Shown: positions 34,066 to 43,378 of the stretch, piece after piece
Layout: every line of letters begins with the position of its first letter
Numbering within the stretch: position 1 is the stretch's first letter
Assembly: GCF_015548375.1 (NCBI RefSeq)
Contig: NZ_JADMWW010000009.1
Span: 25,780 to 89,779, forward strand
Direction: 5' to 3'
From: Collinsella aerofaciens
GTDB taxonomy: Bacteria; Actinomycetota; Coriobacteriia; Coriobacteriales; Coriobacteriaceae
DNA length: 64,000 bases
The notes under the pieces: model-generated
Database searches by the model: none
What the model was told of the DNA's origin: nothing
Seen by the model: only the letters and a program-made list of their open reading frames with translations
Translations under genes and position numbers: made by a program

Positions 34066-35736
34066 ATGGCAGCTAAAAAATCATCTCCCTTGAAGATCAT
34101 TCCGCTCGGCGGCCTTGACGGCATCGGCAAGAACATGACGGTCTTCGAATGCGGCGACGACATGGTGCTCGTTGACGCTGGCCTCATGTTCCCCGACGAT
34201 TCCCAGCCCGGTATTGACCTGGTGCTTCCCGACTACACCTATGTTCTGGAGAACGAGGAGAAGCTCCGCGGTATCGTCGTCACCCACGGCCACGAGGACC
34301 ACACCGGTTCGCTTCCGTATCTGCTGCAGGACCTCAACAACAAGGTGCCCATCTTCTCGAGCAAGCTGACGCTTGGCTTTATCGAAGGCAAGCTTTCTGA
34401 GTTCCGCATCCGCGCACCCAAGTTCCGCGAGGTTAAGGGCGGCAGCCATGTCAACCTCGGCGGCATCTCGCTCGACTTCTTCTCGATGACGCACTCCATC
34501 CCCGGCGCTCTGGGCGTGTTCATTCGCACCAATCAGGGCACCGTTATGCACACTGGCGACTTTAAGCTCGACCAGACGCCCATCGATGGTGTCACGCCCG
34601 ACTATGCCGCTATCAGCCGCTTTGCCAAGCAGGGCATCGACCTGTTGCTGTCCGACTCCACCAATGCCACGGTTCCCGGCTTTACCAAGTCCGAGGCCGA
34701 GGTTGGTCCCAACCTACTGCATGCCATCAAGAACGCCCCGGGTCGCGTGTTCGTCGCTTCGTTCTCGAGCCATATCCATCGTTTGCAGCAGATCTGCGAT
34801 GCCGCCCGCAAGTGCGGCCGTAAGGTCGTTGTGACCGGTCGCTCCATGCTCACCAACACCCGCGTCGCGCGCGAGCTGGGCTACCTCAACATCGACGATG
34901 CCGATATCATCGATGCCTTCGATATCGATAACCTGCCCGACGACAAGATCGTCGTCATGTGCACCGGTTCTCAGGGCGAGCCGCTGTCGGCCCTGTCCCG
35001 CATGGCCAATGGCGAGCACAAGACGCTCTCTATCCACGAGGGCGATACCGTCATCCTCTCGGCAACTCCCGTTCCCGGCAACGAGAAAGCCGTTCAGCAG
35101 GTCGTCAACAGCTTGGCCAAGCTCGGCTGCGACGTGTGGGATAAGAACCGTGCTCTTGTCCACGTCTCGGGCCACGGCAGCCAGGAGGAGCTTAAGCTCC
35201 TGATGGCCATGGCCAAGCCCACGTACTTTATGCCGGTTCACGGTGAGGCCGTGCATCTGCGCGCCCATGCCCAGCTGGCCCGCAAGATGGGCATCAAGGA
35301 TGATCACATCTTTATCCTCGATAACGGCGACACGCTCGAGATGCGCGGTGGTATCGTCAAGCGTGGTACGCCCGTCGAGTCCGGCGTCGTCTACGTCGAC
35401 GGCCTGCGTATCGGCGATACCGACCCCATCGTCCTGCGCGATCGCCAGAAGCTCGCCAATGACGGTATGGTCACGGCCGTCGCCATCGTCTCGCTCAAGC
35501 ACAAGAAGATTGAGGCCATCGAGTTCTCGGGCCGCGGCGTCTCGTTTGCCATCGACGACCAGTTCTCCGAGGATGCCTCCGCGTCTATTATGAAGACGAT
35601 TGAGAAGGGCAAGTTCAGCTTTACGAGCAGCGGTTCCGATGCCATTCGCAAGGCCGTGCGCGACTCGCTCTCTAACTTTATCTGGAGTCGTACGCGCACT
35701 CGTCCGATGATCATCCCGGTCGTCATGGAGGTTTAG
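34066..35736 (+). CDS. rnj: Ribonuclease J
   Basis: 5'-3' exo/endoribonuclease of mRNA decay and rRNA maturation. 556 residues: metallo-beta-lactamase core with THGHEDHTGSLPY, beta-CASP domain (HTGDFKLDQTP, TGSQGEPLSAL), and the C-terminal domain. One rnj gene is seen here. Together with pnp and rny it gives the window three of the main RNA decay nucleases. It is followed after 1 nt by ftsK. Confidence 0.96.
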   Translation: MAAKKSSPLKIIPLGGLDGIGKNMTVFECGDDMVLVDAGLMFPDDSQPGIDLVLPDYTYVLENEEKLRGIVVTHGHEDHTGSLPYLLQDLNNKVPIFSSKLTLGFIEGKLSEFRIRAPKFREVKGGSHVNLGGISLDFFSMTHSIPGALGVFIRTNQGTVMHTGDFKLDQTPIDGVTPDYAAISRFAKQGIDLLLSDSTNATVPGFTKSEAEVGPNLLHAIKNAPGRVFVASFSSHIHRLQQICDAARKCGRKVVVTGRSMLTNTRVARELGYLNIDDADIIDAFDIDNLPDDKIVVMCTGSQGEPLSALSRMANGEHKTLSIHEGDTVILSATPVPGNEKAVQQVVNSLAKLGCDVWDKNRALVHVSGHGSQEELKLLMAMAKPTYFMPVHGEAVHLRAHAQLARKMGIKDDHIFILDNGDTLEMRGGIVKRGTPVESGVVYVDGLRIGDTDPIVLRDRQKLANDGMVTAVAIVSLKHKKIEAIEFSGRGVSFAIDDQFSEDASASIMKTIEKGKFSFTSSGSDAIRKAVRDSLSNFIWSRTRTRPMIIPVVMEV

Positions 35737-35737
35737 T

Positions 35738-38518
35738 TTGGCGCGCGGATCTGCACAAAACGCCAAAGGCAATAAAGCCAACAACCAACCGGCATCTGCT
35801 AAGGGTGCCGGTTCCCATCTTCGTGCCAATAAGGGCCACGAGACCGACTTCGACGATTTTGAGCCCCTGGTCGAGCCCTCGGCCAACCGCGATATCGCCG
35901 GCGTGGTCATCGCCGTTTTGGCGATTGCGTCCTTCATTGCCGTGATTTCGCCGGCGACTGCACCCGTTACGGCTGCGGTTGCCGGTTTCTACCACCTGGG
36001 CTTTGGTCTGGGCGCCTACGTGCTGCCGATCGTTATTTTGCTGTTTGCCGCCACGCTCTTTTTAGGCGAGGACTCGCCGCTCAACGTGCGCTCTGTTGCG
36101 GGCGGAGCCGTGGTCTTTATCGCCGTCGTCTCCATTCTTTCGCTGATGGTGCCGCGTACGAGTGTCTCGTGTGACCTTATGTTCACGCCGCAAAATTTGT
36201 CCGCCTCGGGTGGCTACATCGGTGCGTTTATTGCGAGTGCGCTGCAGAATGCCCTGGGTAAGCCTATCGCGATGGTAGTCCTGTTGGGCCTTGTCGTCGT
36301 GGGCTTGGTCATCATCGGCTTTTCGGTGGGTGGCGTGCTGCGCTCTGCTCGCGACCGTGCGGCCGATTTTGCCGAGCGCCGTCGTGCCGATGTCAACGCC
36401 AGCCCGTGGGGTGACGACGAAGCCCTGTCGGTGCCCGGCGTTGCCCGTCCGCACCTGAGCATTCTTCGTCAAAAGGGCTCCGATGCTGCCGTGACCACGG
36501 TCATGGGCAACGATGTGGACCCGGTTTTGGACGAAGACGACGAGGACGAGAATCCGTTTGTCGACGTGTCCGAGTCGGTTGAGGTTGAGCGCGCTAAGAC
36601 GACGCTGCTGCCGCGCCGCCATGCCAAGAAGGGCAAGGCTGCGCCTAAGCTCAATACAAGCGAGCCCGACCCGTCTTGGTCCGATAGCGAGATTGAGCTC
36701 ACCGAGGGCGATGACGAGGATGACGAGGCTCCGATTGAGACCGCAAAGACAACTTTGCTGCCGCGCCGCCATGCAAAGCGCGACCAGGTAACCGGTCAGC
36801 TTTCGATGGAAGACGACCCCGATAAGATCGACGAGTCCGAGCCGCCGTTTGCCGTGAATCCTGTTTCGGCAGCACCTCAGATCCCCGACTTCTTGAAGCA
36901 TCCCAAGGTTGCCGATGCGTTTGCCTCGAGTGCTGTCGAATCGGCTGCGGCTAGCGATGGGGGAGCGGACGGCGGCGCCGCAGATAACGAGGGCGAAGAA
37001 GAGGACGGCCTCAAGCTTCCGCCGCTCGAGATCCTGCACGCCAACCCGCAGTCGGCGTCCTCCGCGTCATCTGACAAGGAGCTGGAACAGACTGCCGAGT
37101 CACTGCAATCCACCTTGCTTGAGTTTGGCCGCAGTGCCCGCGTGGTCGGCTGGATCGCCGGCCCCACGGTGACGACCTTTAAGCTGCAACCTGGCGAGGG
37201 CGAGCGCGTGAGCAAGATTTCGAGCCTCGAGGACGATATCGCGCTTTCGCTCGCTGCTCAGTCGGTGCGCATCTTTGCCCCGATCCCCGGTACCTCGCTT
37301 GTGGGTATCGAGATCCCCAATCGCAAGCGCCAGAACGTCAACCTGGGCGACGTGCTTCCCTATGTGAAGGGCGGTCCGCTCGAGCTGGCCATCGGTCGAG
37401 ATGCCGAGGGCACGCCGGTCGTCGCCGACCTTGCCAAGATGCCCCACCTGCTGATCGCCGGCACGACCGGTTCTGGTAAGTCGGTGATGATCAACTCCAT
37501 CATCACGACCCTGCTCATGCGCGCGCTTCCCGAGGACGTTCGCCTGATCATGGTCGACCCCAAGCGCGTCGAGCTTGCGGGCTATAACGGTTTGCCGCAT
37601 CTCTATGTGCCCGTGGTGACCGAGCCCAAGCAGGCCGCGAGCGCTCTGCAATGGGCCGTGTCCGAGATGGAGCGTCGCCTGAAGGTCTTCGAGCGTCTCA
37701 ACGTGCGTAAGATCTCGACCTACAACGAAAAGCAGGCCGCCGGCGAGTTTGAGCATTACGACAACCCGCCGCAAAAGATGCCCTACCTGGTCATCATCAT
37801 TGACGAGCTCTCGGACCTGATGATGGTCGCCGGTAAGGATGTCGAGGCCTCGATTGTGCGTATTGCGCAGCTGGGCCGTGCCGCCGGCATTCATCTTATC
37901 GTGGCCACGCAGCGCCCCAGTTCCAACGTAGTGACGGGCCTTATCAAGGCCAACATCACCAACCGCATCGCCTTTAATGTCGCCACGGGCATCGACTCGC
38001 GCGTCATCATCGACCAGATGGGTGCCGAAAAGCTCACCGGTTTGGGCGACATGCTGTTCTCCAAGGTCGACTGGGGCAAGCCTCGCCGTATCCAGGGCTG
38101 CTTTGTCTCGGATGATGAAATCAACGAGGTCGTCGAGTTCGTCAAGTCGCAGAGCGAGCCCGACTACCACGAGGAGATCCTGTCTGCCGTGGCGCCCGCT
38201 TCCATGTCCATGGCGGGTGGCGGCGGCATTGTCCGTACCGGAGTCGCCGAGCCGCAAGACGATGATCCGCTCATTTGGGAAGCCGCCCATATTGTGGTGG
38301 AATCGCAGCTTGGCTCCACATCTGGCCTGCAACGTCGTCTGAAGGTTGGCTATGCGCGTGCCGGGCGTATTATGGATATGCTGGAAGAAAAGGGTGTCGT
38401 CGGCCCGCCCGACGGTTCCAAGCCGCGCGAGGTCCTGTTGGACGAGGAGGGGCTTGCCGCGCTGGAGTCTGTCGACGCCGAGATGGCACGTGAAGATCGT
38501 GAGTTTGGAGGATTCTGA
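35738..38518 (+). CDS. ftsK: DNA translocase FtsK/SpoIIIE
   Basis: Septal DNA pump. 926 residues: four N-terminal TM helices (about 48-205), an acidic linker (about 210-440) with a duplicated element AKTTLLPRRHAK near residues 286 and 336, RecA-like motor with GTTGSGKS, VDPKRVEL and DELSDLMM, and the C-terminal gamma winged helix (STSGLQRRLKVGYARAGRIMD) that reads KOPS/SRS. Start is TTG 35738 with GGAGG at 35727-35731. Its stop overlaps the next ATG (TGATG). Confidence 0.95.
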   Translation: MARGSAQNAKGNKANNQPASAKGAGSHLRANKGHETDFDDFEPLVEPSANRDIAGVVIAVLAIASFIAVISPATAPVTAAVAGFYHLGFGLGAYVLPIVILLFAATLFLGEDSPLNVRSVAGGAVVFIAVVSILSLMVPRTSVSCDLMFTPQNLSASGGYIGAFIASALQNALGKPIAMVVLLGLVVVGLVIIGFSVGGVLRSARDRAADFAERRRADVNASPWGDDEALSVPGVARPHLSILRQKGSDAAVTTVMGNDVDPVLDEDDEDENPFVDVSESVEVERAKTTLLPRRHAKKGKAAPKLNTSEPDPSWSDSEIELTEGDDEDDEAPIETAKTTLLPRRHAKRDQVTGQLSMEDDPDKIDESEPPFAVNPVSAAPQIPDFLKHPKVADAFASSAVESAAASDGGADGGAADNEGEEEDGLKLPPLEILHANPQSASSASSDKELEQTAESLQSTLLEFGRSARVVGWIAGPTVTTFKLQPGEGERVSKISSLEDDIALSLAAQSVRIFAPIPGTSLVGIEIPNRKRQNVNLGDVLPYVKGGPLELAIGRDAEGTPVVADLAKMPHLLIAGTTGSGKSVMINSIITTLLMRALPEDVRLIMVDPKRVELAGYNGLPHLYVPVVTEPKQAASALQWAVSEMERRLKVFERLNVRKISTYNEKQAAGEFEHYDNPPQKMPYLVIIIDELSDLMMVAGKDVEASIVRIAQLGRAAGIHLIVATQRPSSNVVTGLIKANITNRIAFNVATGIDSRVIIDQMGAEKLTGLGDMLFSKVDWGKPRRIQGCFVSDDEINEVVEFVKSQSEPDYHEEILSAVAPASMSMAGGGGIVRTGVAEPQDDDPLIWEAAHIVVESQLGSTSGLQRRLKVGYARAGRIMDMLEEKGVVGPPDGSKPREVLLDEEGLAALESVDAEMAREDREFGGF

Positions 38519-40029
38519 TGGCTGCACGCTTTGGTGACATGCTGCTTGAGCAGCGTCGCCGAATGGGCCTTTCCATTCAGCAAGTCGCCAACACCATCAA
38601 AATCAGGCCGCAGATCATCGAGTTTTTCGAGACCGGTAACTTTGCTTCGATGCCGCCGCGCGGCTATGCGCAGGGCATGATTTCGAGCTATGCTCGCTTT
38701 TTGGGCCTCAATCCGCGCGAGGTCGTCAATGCCTACTTTGACGATCTGATGGCATACGAACGCGAGACGTCGCAGCAGGGCGGTCGTTTTCAGGACGCCG
38801 CCGGCTACGTCAATTCGCGTTCCTCGGTCGATAACGGGCGCTTCCTGATGGTTCAGGGCGGTCGTTCGACCCGCTATGGACAGCGTCCTCAGCAGGCCGG
38901 TTATATTACCGAGACGGGTTCGGGCGAGGAGATTCGCTCACAGCGTGACCGGTTCCGCAGTACGCCGATGCCCGAGGACCGTGCACTTCCCGCTGCCCGA
39001 GGCGTGGCGCGTGACCCTCGTGCCGGCTACGGCGACGGCGGCTATTCCGATCGCGGTTACCGTGGTGCCTCTACGGGACGCTCTCGCGGTGGCTATGCGG
39101 ATGCCGATACCACGCAGGTGACGCCGCGTCTTCTCTCTCAATCACAGCCGTATGGCCAGCGTTCTTCGGCTCCGCGTTCGGGCCAGCGTGGCTATCAAGG
39201 CCGCGGTGAACTTGCGCCCCGCTCGGGTCAGCGCAGCCTTCAGGGCCAGGGTGGCTATCGCGGCCGTTCCGATAGCAATCGTGGTCGTATGCCTCAGGGA
39301 GGCGGCCGCAGCAGTTCCAATCGTGGACGCGGCGGATCACGTACTCCTCAAAACAACGGGCTCGATCCGCGTTTCGTCTACGCCGGCATCGGTGCCGTTG
39401 CGCTGCTGTTGATTGTGCTCATCGTGGTGCTTCTGCGCGGCTGCGCATCTTTGGCGCCCGAGACCACGCCTGAGACGCCCACTGCTACCAAGACGACGAC
39501 CAAGAAGTCTTCTAAGAAGACCGAAACGGTCGACGAGGACGAAGACACCGATGAGGCGACGAATGAGTCGACTGACTCGGACGCTACCAAGACGACGGCC
39601 AAGAAGGAAGAGAACGAGGTCACGAAGGTCAAAGTCTCCGTTGCCAAGGGAAAGACCGCGTGGATTGAGGTCAAGGTCGACGGCAAGTCGGTCTATGGCG
39701 CCCAAGCGACTGGCCCCTTTGAGCAGGAGTACACGCCCGAGTCCTCGATCGAGATCACCACGTCCAAGCCTTCCGATGTCACCGTTACCAAGAACGGTGA
39801 AAAGGTCCGTTACGATACCAAGACCTCGGGCGTGGCGCGCGTGACGATCACCGTTCCCAAGAAGGAGACGTCTGATTCCGAGAATGGTGAAAGTTCTGAT
39901 AGTACCGACACCACCGATGGTACCGATACCACCGACGGTACCGATGCCCAGTCCACGGATGGCGCCGATACCGCAACTGACGGTCAGACACCCACCGATT
40001 CTACCGACAATTCGTACGATAGCTACTAG
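38518..40029 (+). CDS. RodZ-like HTH/transmembrane protein
   Basis: 503 residues. N-terminal HTH_25 domain (about 1-85, FGDMLLEQRRRMGLSIQQVA), a long Arg/Gly/Ser/Tyr-rich low-complexity segment (about 90-280), one TM helix (about 288-308, VYAGIGAVALLLIVLIVVLL), a Thr/Lys/Asp-rich stalk, a DUF4115-like beta domain (about 365-450, KTAWIEVKVDGKSVYGA) and a Thr/Asp repeat tail. The domain order is that of RodZ, which links MreB to the cell wall machinery, and the neighbour order ftsK-rodZ matches Bacillus (ymfM). mreB is not in the window, so function is tentative. Confidence 0.8.
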   Translation: MAARFGDMLLEQRRRMGLSIQQVANTIKIRPQIIEFFETGNFASMPPRGYAQGMISSYARFLGLNPREVVNAYFDDLMAYERETSQQGGRFQDAAGYVNSRSSVDNGRFLMVQGGRSTRYGQRPQQAGYITETGSGEEIRSQRDRFRSTPMPEDRALPAARGVARDPRAGYGDGGYSDRGYRGASTGRSRGGYADADTTQVTPRLLSQSQPYGQRSSAPRSGQRGYQGRGELAPRSGQRSLQGQGGYRGRSDSNRGRMPQGGGRSSSNRGRGGSRTPQNNGLDPRFVYAGIGAVALLLIVLIVVLLRGCASLAPETTPETPTATKTTTKKSSKKTETVDEDEDTDEATNESTDSDATKTTAKKEENEVTKVKVSVAKGKTAWIEVKVDGKSVYGAQATGPFEQEYTPESSIEITTSKPSDVTVTKNGEKVRYDTKTSGVARVTITVPKKETSDSENGESSDSTDTTDGTDTTDGTDAQSTDGADTATDGQTPTDSTDNSYDSY

Positions 40030-40055
40030 GCCGCTCGTACGCGAAAGGAAACATC

Positions 40056-40553
40056 ATGGCTAAAGATTCCAGCTTCGACGTCGTGTCCGAGGTCAACATG
40101 CAAGAGGTCGACAACGCCTTCCAGCAGACCACGCGCGAGATTTCCCAGCGCTATGACCTTAAGGATTCCGGCGCCACGATCGAGCTTTCGAAGGGCGACA
40201 AGCTCTTTACGATAAACGCCCCGGCCGACTTTGTCTCCAAACAGATTGTCGACGTGCTGAGCTCCAAGCTCATCAAGCGCGGCATCGACCTCAAGGCTGT
40301 CTCGTGGGATGCTCCGCAGGCGGCATCGGGCGGCACCGTGCGCGTGCTCGGCCATATCGTCGAGGGTATCGACCAGGCGACCGCCAAGAAGATCAACAAG
40401 GACATCAAGGACCAAAAGCTCAAGGTCAAGGTGACCATCGAGGCCGACAAGCTGCGTGTTTCCTCTGCTTCGAAGGACGCGCTGCAGACCGTGATTCAGT
40501 TCCTGCGCGACCAGGACTACGGCCAGCCGCTGCAGTTCACCAACTACCGCTAA
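40056..40553 (+). CDS. YajQ-family nucleotide-binding protein
   Basis: 165 residues, two similar ferredoxin-like halves. SSFDVVSEVNMQEVDNAFQQ at the N-terminus and DSGATIEL, VQF-LR-QDYGQPLQF at the end are family signatures. Members bind RNA, tRNA or cyclic di-GMP in other bacteria; which applies here is unknown. AAAGGAAA precedes the ATG. Confidence 0.92.
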   Translation: MAKDSSFDVVSEVNMQEVDNAFQQTTREISQRYDLKDSGATIELSKGDKLFTINAPADFVSKQIVDVLSSKLIKRGIDLKAVSWDAPQAASGGTVRVLGHIVEGIDQATAKKINKDIKDQKLKVKVTIEADKLRVSSASKDALQTVIQFLRDQDYGQPLQFTNYR

Positions 40554-40580
40554 TATCAATCGAAAGGACCGCTCTCCAAC

Positions 40581-41930
40581 ATGGATACACCGTTGGGCTC
40601 CGTGCTCTACATCACCCTCGGGTGCGCTAAGAACGAGGTTGACACCGACCGCATGCGTTCTCTTTTGACCGCCGCGGGCTACGAGGAGGCATTCGACCCG
40701 CAGGATGCCGATATCGCTATCGTCAATACTTGCTCGTTCCTCGCCTCCGCAACGTCCGAGAGCATCGAGACCACGCTCGAGCTCGCCAACGAGGTTCAGG
40801 ACGGCGTTCGTTCTTGCCCCATCGTCATGTGCGGCTGCGTGCCGTCGCGCTATGGCGACGACCTGCCTGACGAGTTGCCCGAGGTCGCTGCCTTTGTGAA
40901 GGCCGACGAGGAAGACGGCATCGTGGCGGTCATCGATGGCGTGCTGGGTGTCGAGCGCGAGATTGCCGCCTATATTCCTCAGGTCAAGCGTACCGTCGAG
41001 GGTGCGGTTGCCTACGTCAAGATTTCTGATGGCTGCAACCGCTTCTGCAGCTTCTGCATGATCCCTTACATTCGCGGTCGCTATCATTCGCGTAATGCCG
41101 AGAGCATTATCTCCGAGGTGCGCGACCTGGTTGCCGGCGGTGTGCGCGAGATCGTGCTGATCGGCCAGGACACGGGTATTTGGGGCATCGACTTTGCCGA
41201 CGAGGACGTCGCCGAGGGCTCGCCGCGCAATCTGGCGCAGCTGCTGCGTGCCGTCGCCGAGGCCGTGCGCCCGCACAACGTCTGGGTCCGTGTGCTCTAC
41301 TTGCAGCCCGAGGGCATGACTGACGAGCTCATTGAGACCATTCGTGATACGCCCGAGGTGCTGCCCTATATCGATATCCCCGTGCAGCACTGCGACGCTC
41401 GCATCCTCAAGGCCATGCGTCGCTCCGGTTCGCGCCAGGAGCTCGAGGATCTGTTCCGCGACCTTCGTGAGCGTATCCCCGGCATCGTGATCCGTTCCAC
41501 GGCCATGGTCGGCTTCCCGACCGAGACCGACGACGAGTTCCGCGACCTTATCGACTTTATGGACACCGTCGGCTTTGACTACACGAGCGTCTTTGCCTAC
41601 TCGCGTGAGGAAGGTAGCCTGGCCGCCAAGATGGAGGGCCAGGTCGATGAGGAGGTCAAGCTTGAGCGCGCCCAGGAGGCCATGGATCTGGCCGAGTCGC
41701 TCGGTTTTGCCGCTACCGCCGCACATGTGGGCGAGCGCGCCCAGGTGATCGTCGACGGTATCGAAGAGACCGAGGATGGCGCCGAGCTGATCGGCCATGC
41801 CTGGTTCCAGGCGCCCGATTCCGATGGTGCGGTGCACTTGGACGCCAGCGAGGCGTCCGTGGGCGATATTCTGACTGTCGAGTTTACCGATAGCTTCTGC
41901 TATGAGCTTATCGGCCATGTTGTGGAGTAG
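40581..41930 (+). CDS. rimO: Ribosomal protein S12 methylthiotransferase RimO
   Basis: Radical SAM enzyme modifying an Asp of S12. 449 residues. N-terminal UPF0004 domain (LGCAKNEVDTDRM, NTCSFL, CGCVPS), radical SAM cluster CNRFCSFCMIP, and C-terminal TRAM. LGCxKNxVD is the RimO-specific form. AAAGGA precedes the ATG. Confidence 0.95.
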   Translation: MDTPLGSVLYITLGCAKNEVDTDRMRSLLTAAGYEEAFDPQDADIAIVNTCSFLASATSESIETTLELANEVQDGVRSCPIVMCGCVPSRYGDDLPDELPEVAAFVKADEEDGIVAVIDGVLGVEREIAAYIPQVKRTVEGAVAYVKISDGCNRFCSFCMIPYIRGRYHSRNAESIISEVRDLVAGGVREIVLIGQDTGIWGIDFADEDVAEGSPRNLAQLLRAVAEAVRPHNVWVRVLYLQPEGMTDELIETIRDTPEVLPYIDIPVQHCDARILKAMRRSGSRQELEDLFRDLRERIPGIVIRSTAMVGFPTETDDEFRDLIDFMDTVGFDYTSVFAYSREEGSLAAKMEGQVDEEVKLERAQEAMDLAESLGFAATAAHVGERAQVIVDGIEETEDGAELIGHAWFQAPDSDGAVHLDASEASVGDILTVEFTDSFCYELIGHVVE

Positions 41931-41939
41931 GAGAGCATC

Positions 41940-42578
41940 GTGGCAAACGAGAGCAATAAGGAACTGACGAGTGTCTGGACGCCCGCCAACATCGTGACGT
42001 GCGTTCGCATCGTCTTTATCCCGGTGTTCATGATCGTCTCGGCGCTGTCTCACACGAGTGTTGCCGGTACGGATTGGAGCACCTTCGACGGCCCGCTCGC
42101 CGCCGCTGCCTTCATTCTGTATGTGATCCTGTCGTGCACCGATAAGGTCGACGGTTATCTGGCGCGCTCGCGCAACGAGATCACCGACTTCGGTAAGTTT
42201 CTGGATCCCATCGCCGACAAGCTACTGGTGTTCTCGGCCCTGCTGCTGTTCTTGGATTTTGGCATGGTGACCGTGTGGTCCGTGTTCATTATCCTATTCC
42301 GTGAGCTGCTGGTGAGCGCCCTTCGCATGGTCGCGAGTGCGGCCGGTGTGGTCGTTGCGGCCGATAAGCTCGGCAAGTACAAGACGGCAACCACGATGGT
42401 CTCCATCTGCGGTTACCTGTGCGTTTTTGCTATGGCCGGCTTGCACCTTGGCCCGGTGGCACTGACGCTCGGCATCTACTCGGTGTCGCGCTTCCTGTAC
42501 GCCGTCGCCGTTGTCTTGACCGTTATCTCGGGCGCCCAGTACTTCTGGAACTGCCGCAAGATCGTCTTTTCGGTCTAG
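41940..42578 (+). CDS. pgsA: Phosphatidylglycerophosphate synthase
   Basis: CDP-alcohol phosphatidyltransferase, makes phosphatidylglycerol phosphate from CDP-diacylglycerol. 212 residues, several TM helices; the active motif is D-x2-DG-x2-AR-x8-G-x3-D-x3-D, seen as DKVDGYLARSRNEITDFGKF followed by LDPIAD. GTG start 41940 with AGGAG. Position before cinA-recA is as in Bacillus, which favours pgsA over the paralogue at 62.8 kb. Confidence 0.9.
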   Translation: MANESNKELTSVWTPANIVTCVRIVFIPVFMIVSALSHTSVAGTDWSTFDGPLAAAAFILYVILSCTDKVDGYLARSRNEITDFGKFLDPIADKLLVFSALLLFLDFGMVTVWSVFIILFRELLVSALRMVASAAGVVVAADKLGKYKTATTMVSICGYLCVFAMAGLHLGPVALTLGIYSVSRFLYAVAVVLTVISGAQYFWNCRKIVFSV

Positions 42579-42590
42579 GTCCTGGTAGGC

Positions 42591-43121
42591 ATGACGGAAT
42601 CATTTGAGCAGATTGCCGCGCATAACGAAGAGCTCGCACGCGATATTGTCGAGCGCGCGAGCGCTCGGGGCGTGACGGTTTCGACGGCTGAATCTCTGAC
42701 AGCTGGCATGATCGCCTCGACGATCGCCGATATCCCTGGTGCCTCGGCGGTGCTGCGTGGCGGTGCGGTGACCTACTGCGATGAGATTAAGCATCGCGTG
42801 CTGGGTGTTGAGCAGGAGACGCTCGACCGCTACACTGCGGTGTCGCATCAGACTGCGCGCGAGATGGCGTCGGGTTCGCTGGAGCTGTACCAGAGCGATA
42901 TTGCAGTGAGCGCAACGGGTTATGCCGGCCCCGGCGGTGGTACTGAGGACGATCCGGCGGGCACTTTCTATATTGGCTGGGCGCATCGCGCGGCTGATGG
43001 GAAAGTGCCAGTCGTGGACTCTGTGCGCTGCCACTATGAGGGCGATCGTTCGTGTGTTCGTGCCCATGCGGTCGCGGAGGCATTGGGTCGCATTGCCCTT
43101 GTGCTCAACTCTATGGAATAG
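42591..43121 (+). CDS. cinA: CinA C-terminal domain protein (NMN amidohydrolase)
   Basis: 176 residues containing only the amidohydrolase (PncC) half: STAESLTAGMIASTIADIPGAS, GGAVTYCDEIKH, AVSATGYAGPGGG. The MoCF-like N-terminal half of full CinA is missing, as in E. coli PncC. Converts nicotinamide mononucleotide to nicotinate mononucleotide. Neighbouring recA is the classical cinA-recA competence arrangement. Confidence 0.9.
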   Translation: MTESFEQIAAHNEELARDIVERASARGVTVSTAESLTAGMIASTIADIPGASAVLRGGAVTYCDEIKHRVLGVEQETLDRYTAVSHQTAREMASGSLELYQSDIAVSATGYAGPGGGTEDDPAGTFYIGWAHRAADGKVPVVDSVRCHYEGDRSCVRAHAVAEALGRIALVLNSME

Positions 43122-43128
43122 ACGTGTT

Positions 43129-43152
43129 TTAAGGGGCCTTAGGGCCCCTTAA
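43129..43152 (+). terminator. Terminator of cinA
   Basis: TTAAGGGGCC and GGCCCCTTAA form a perfect 10-bp stem with a TTAG loop. It separates cinA from recA. Confidence 0.7.
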
Positions 43153-43227
43153 TTGTGGAGATAGGGACCTCCGGCGAATTTTATCTTTGTGCAGGTAGTT
43201 GTCGTATTTTTCCTCGTCATGATTTTC

Positions 43228-43288
43228 TTGGTTCGCCTGCGGTCAAGATTTTGGTCAGTGTTTGGTCGGCGTTTGGTTGGGTTTTGGA
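43228..43288 (+). promoter_or_regulatory. Helically phased TTTGGT array upstream of recA
   Basis: TTGG(T/A) occurs at 43251, 43262, 43273 and 43284, exactly 11 bp apart, plus TTGGT at 43228. The first two copies (TTTTGGTCAG then TTTGGT) match the comEA upstream sequence. It ends 32 bp before the recA -35. Confidence 0.55.
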
Positions 43289-43319
43289 AAGGTCGGCTGC
43301 ATATGATTTATCTGAACGG

Positions 43320-43348
43320 TTGACCACGAACAGCCGTTCGTTTATTAT
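43320..43348 (+). promoter_or_regulatory. recA promoter with LexA box in the spacer
   Basis: TTGACC (43320-43325), 17-bp spacer, TATTAT (43343-43348). The spacer holds CGAACAGCCGTTCG (43327-43340), a perfect match to the Gram-positive LexA box GAAC-N4-GTTC with both flanking bases. LexA binding here would block RNA polymerase. Confidence 0.88.
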
Positions 43349-43378
43349 CGATGCAGGTTGTTAAGAGGAGGGCTATTC

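Noticed and set aside
43155..43364. 69-codon open frame between cinA and recA
   Set aside because: Covers the recA promoter and LexA box, has no ribosome site and no family resemblance.
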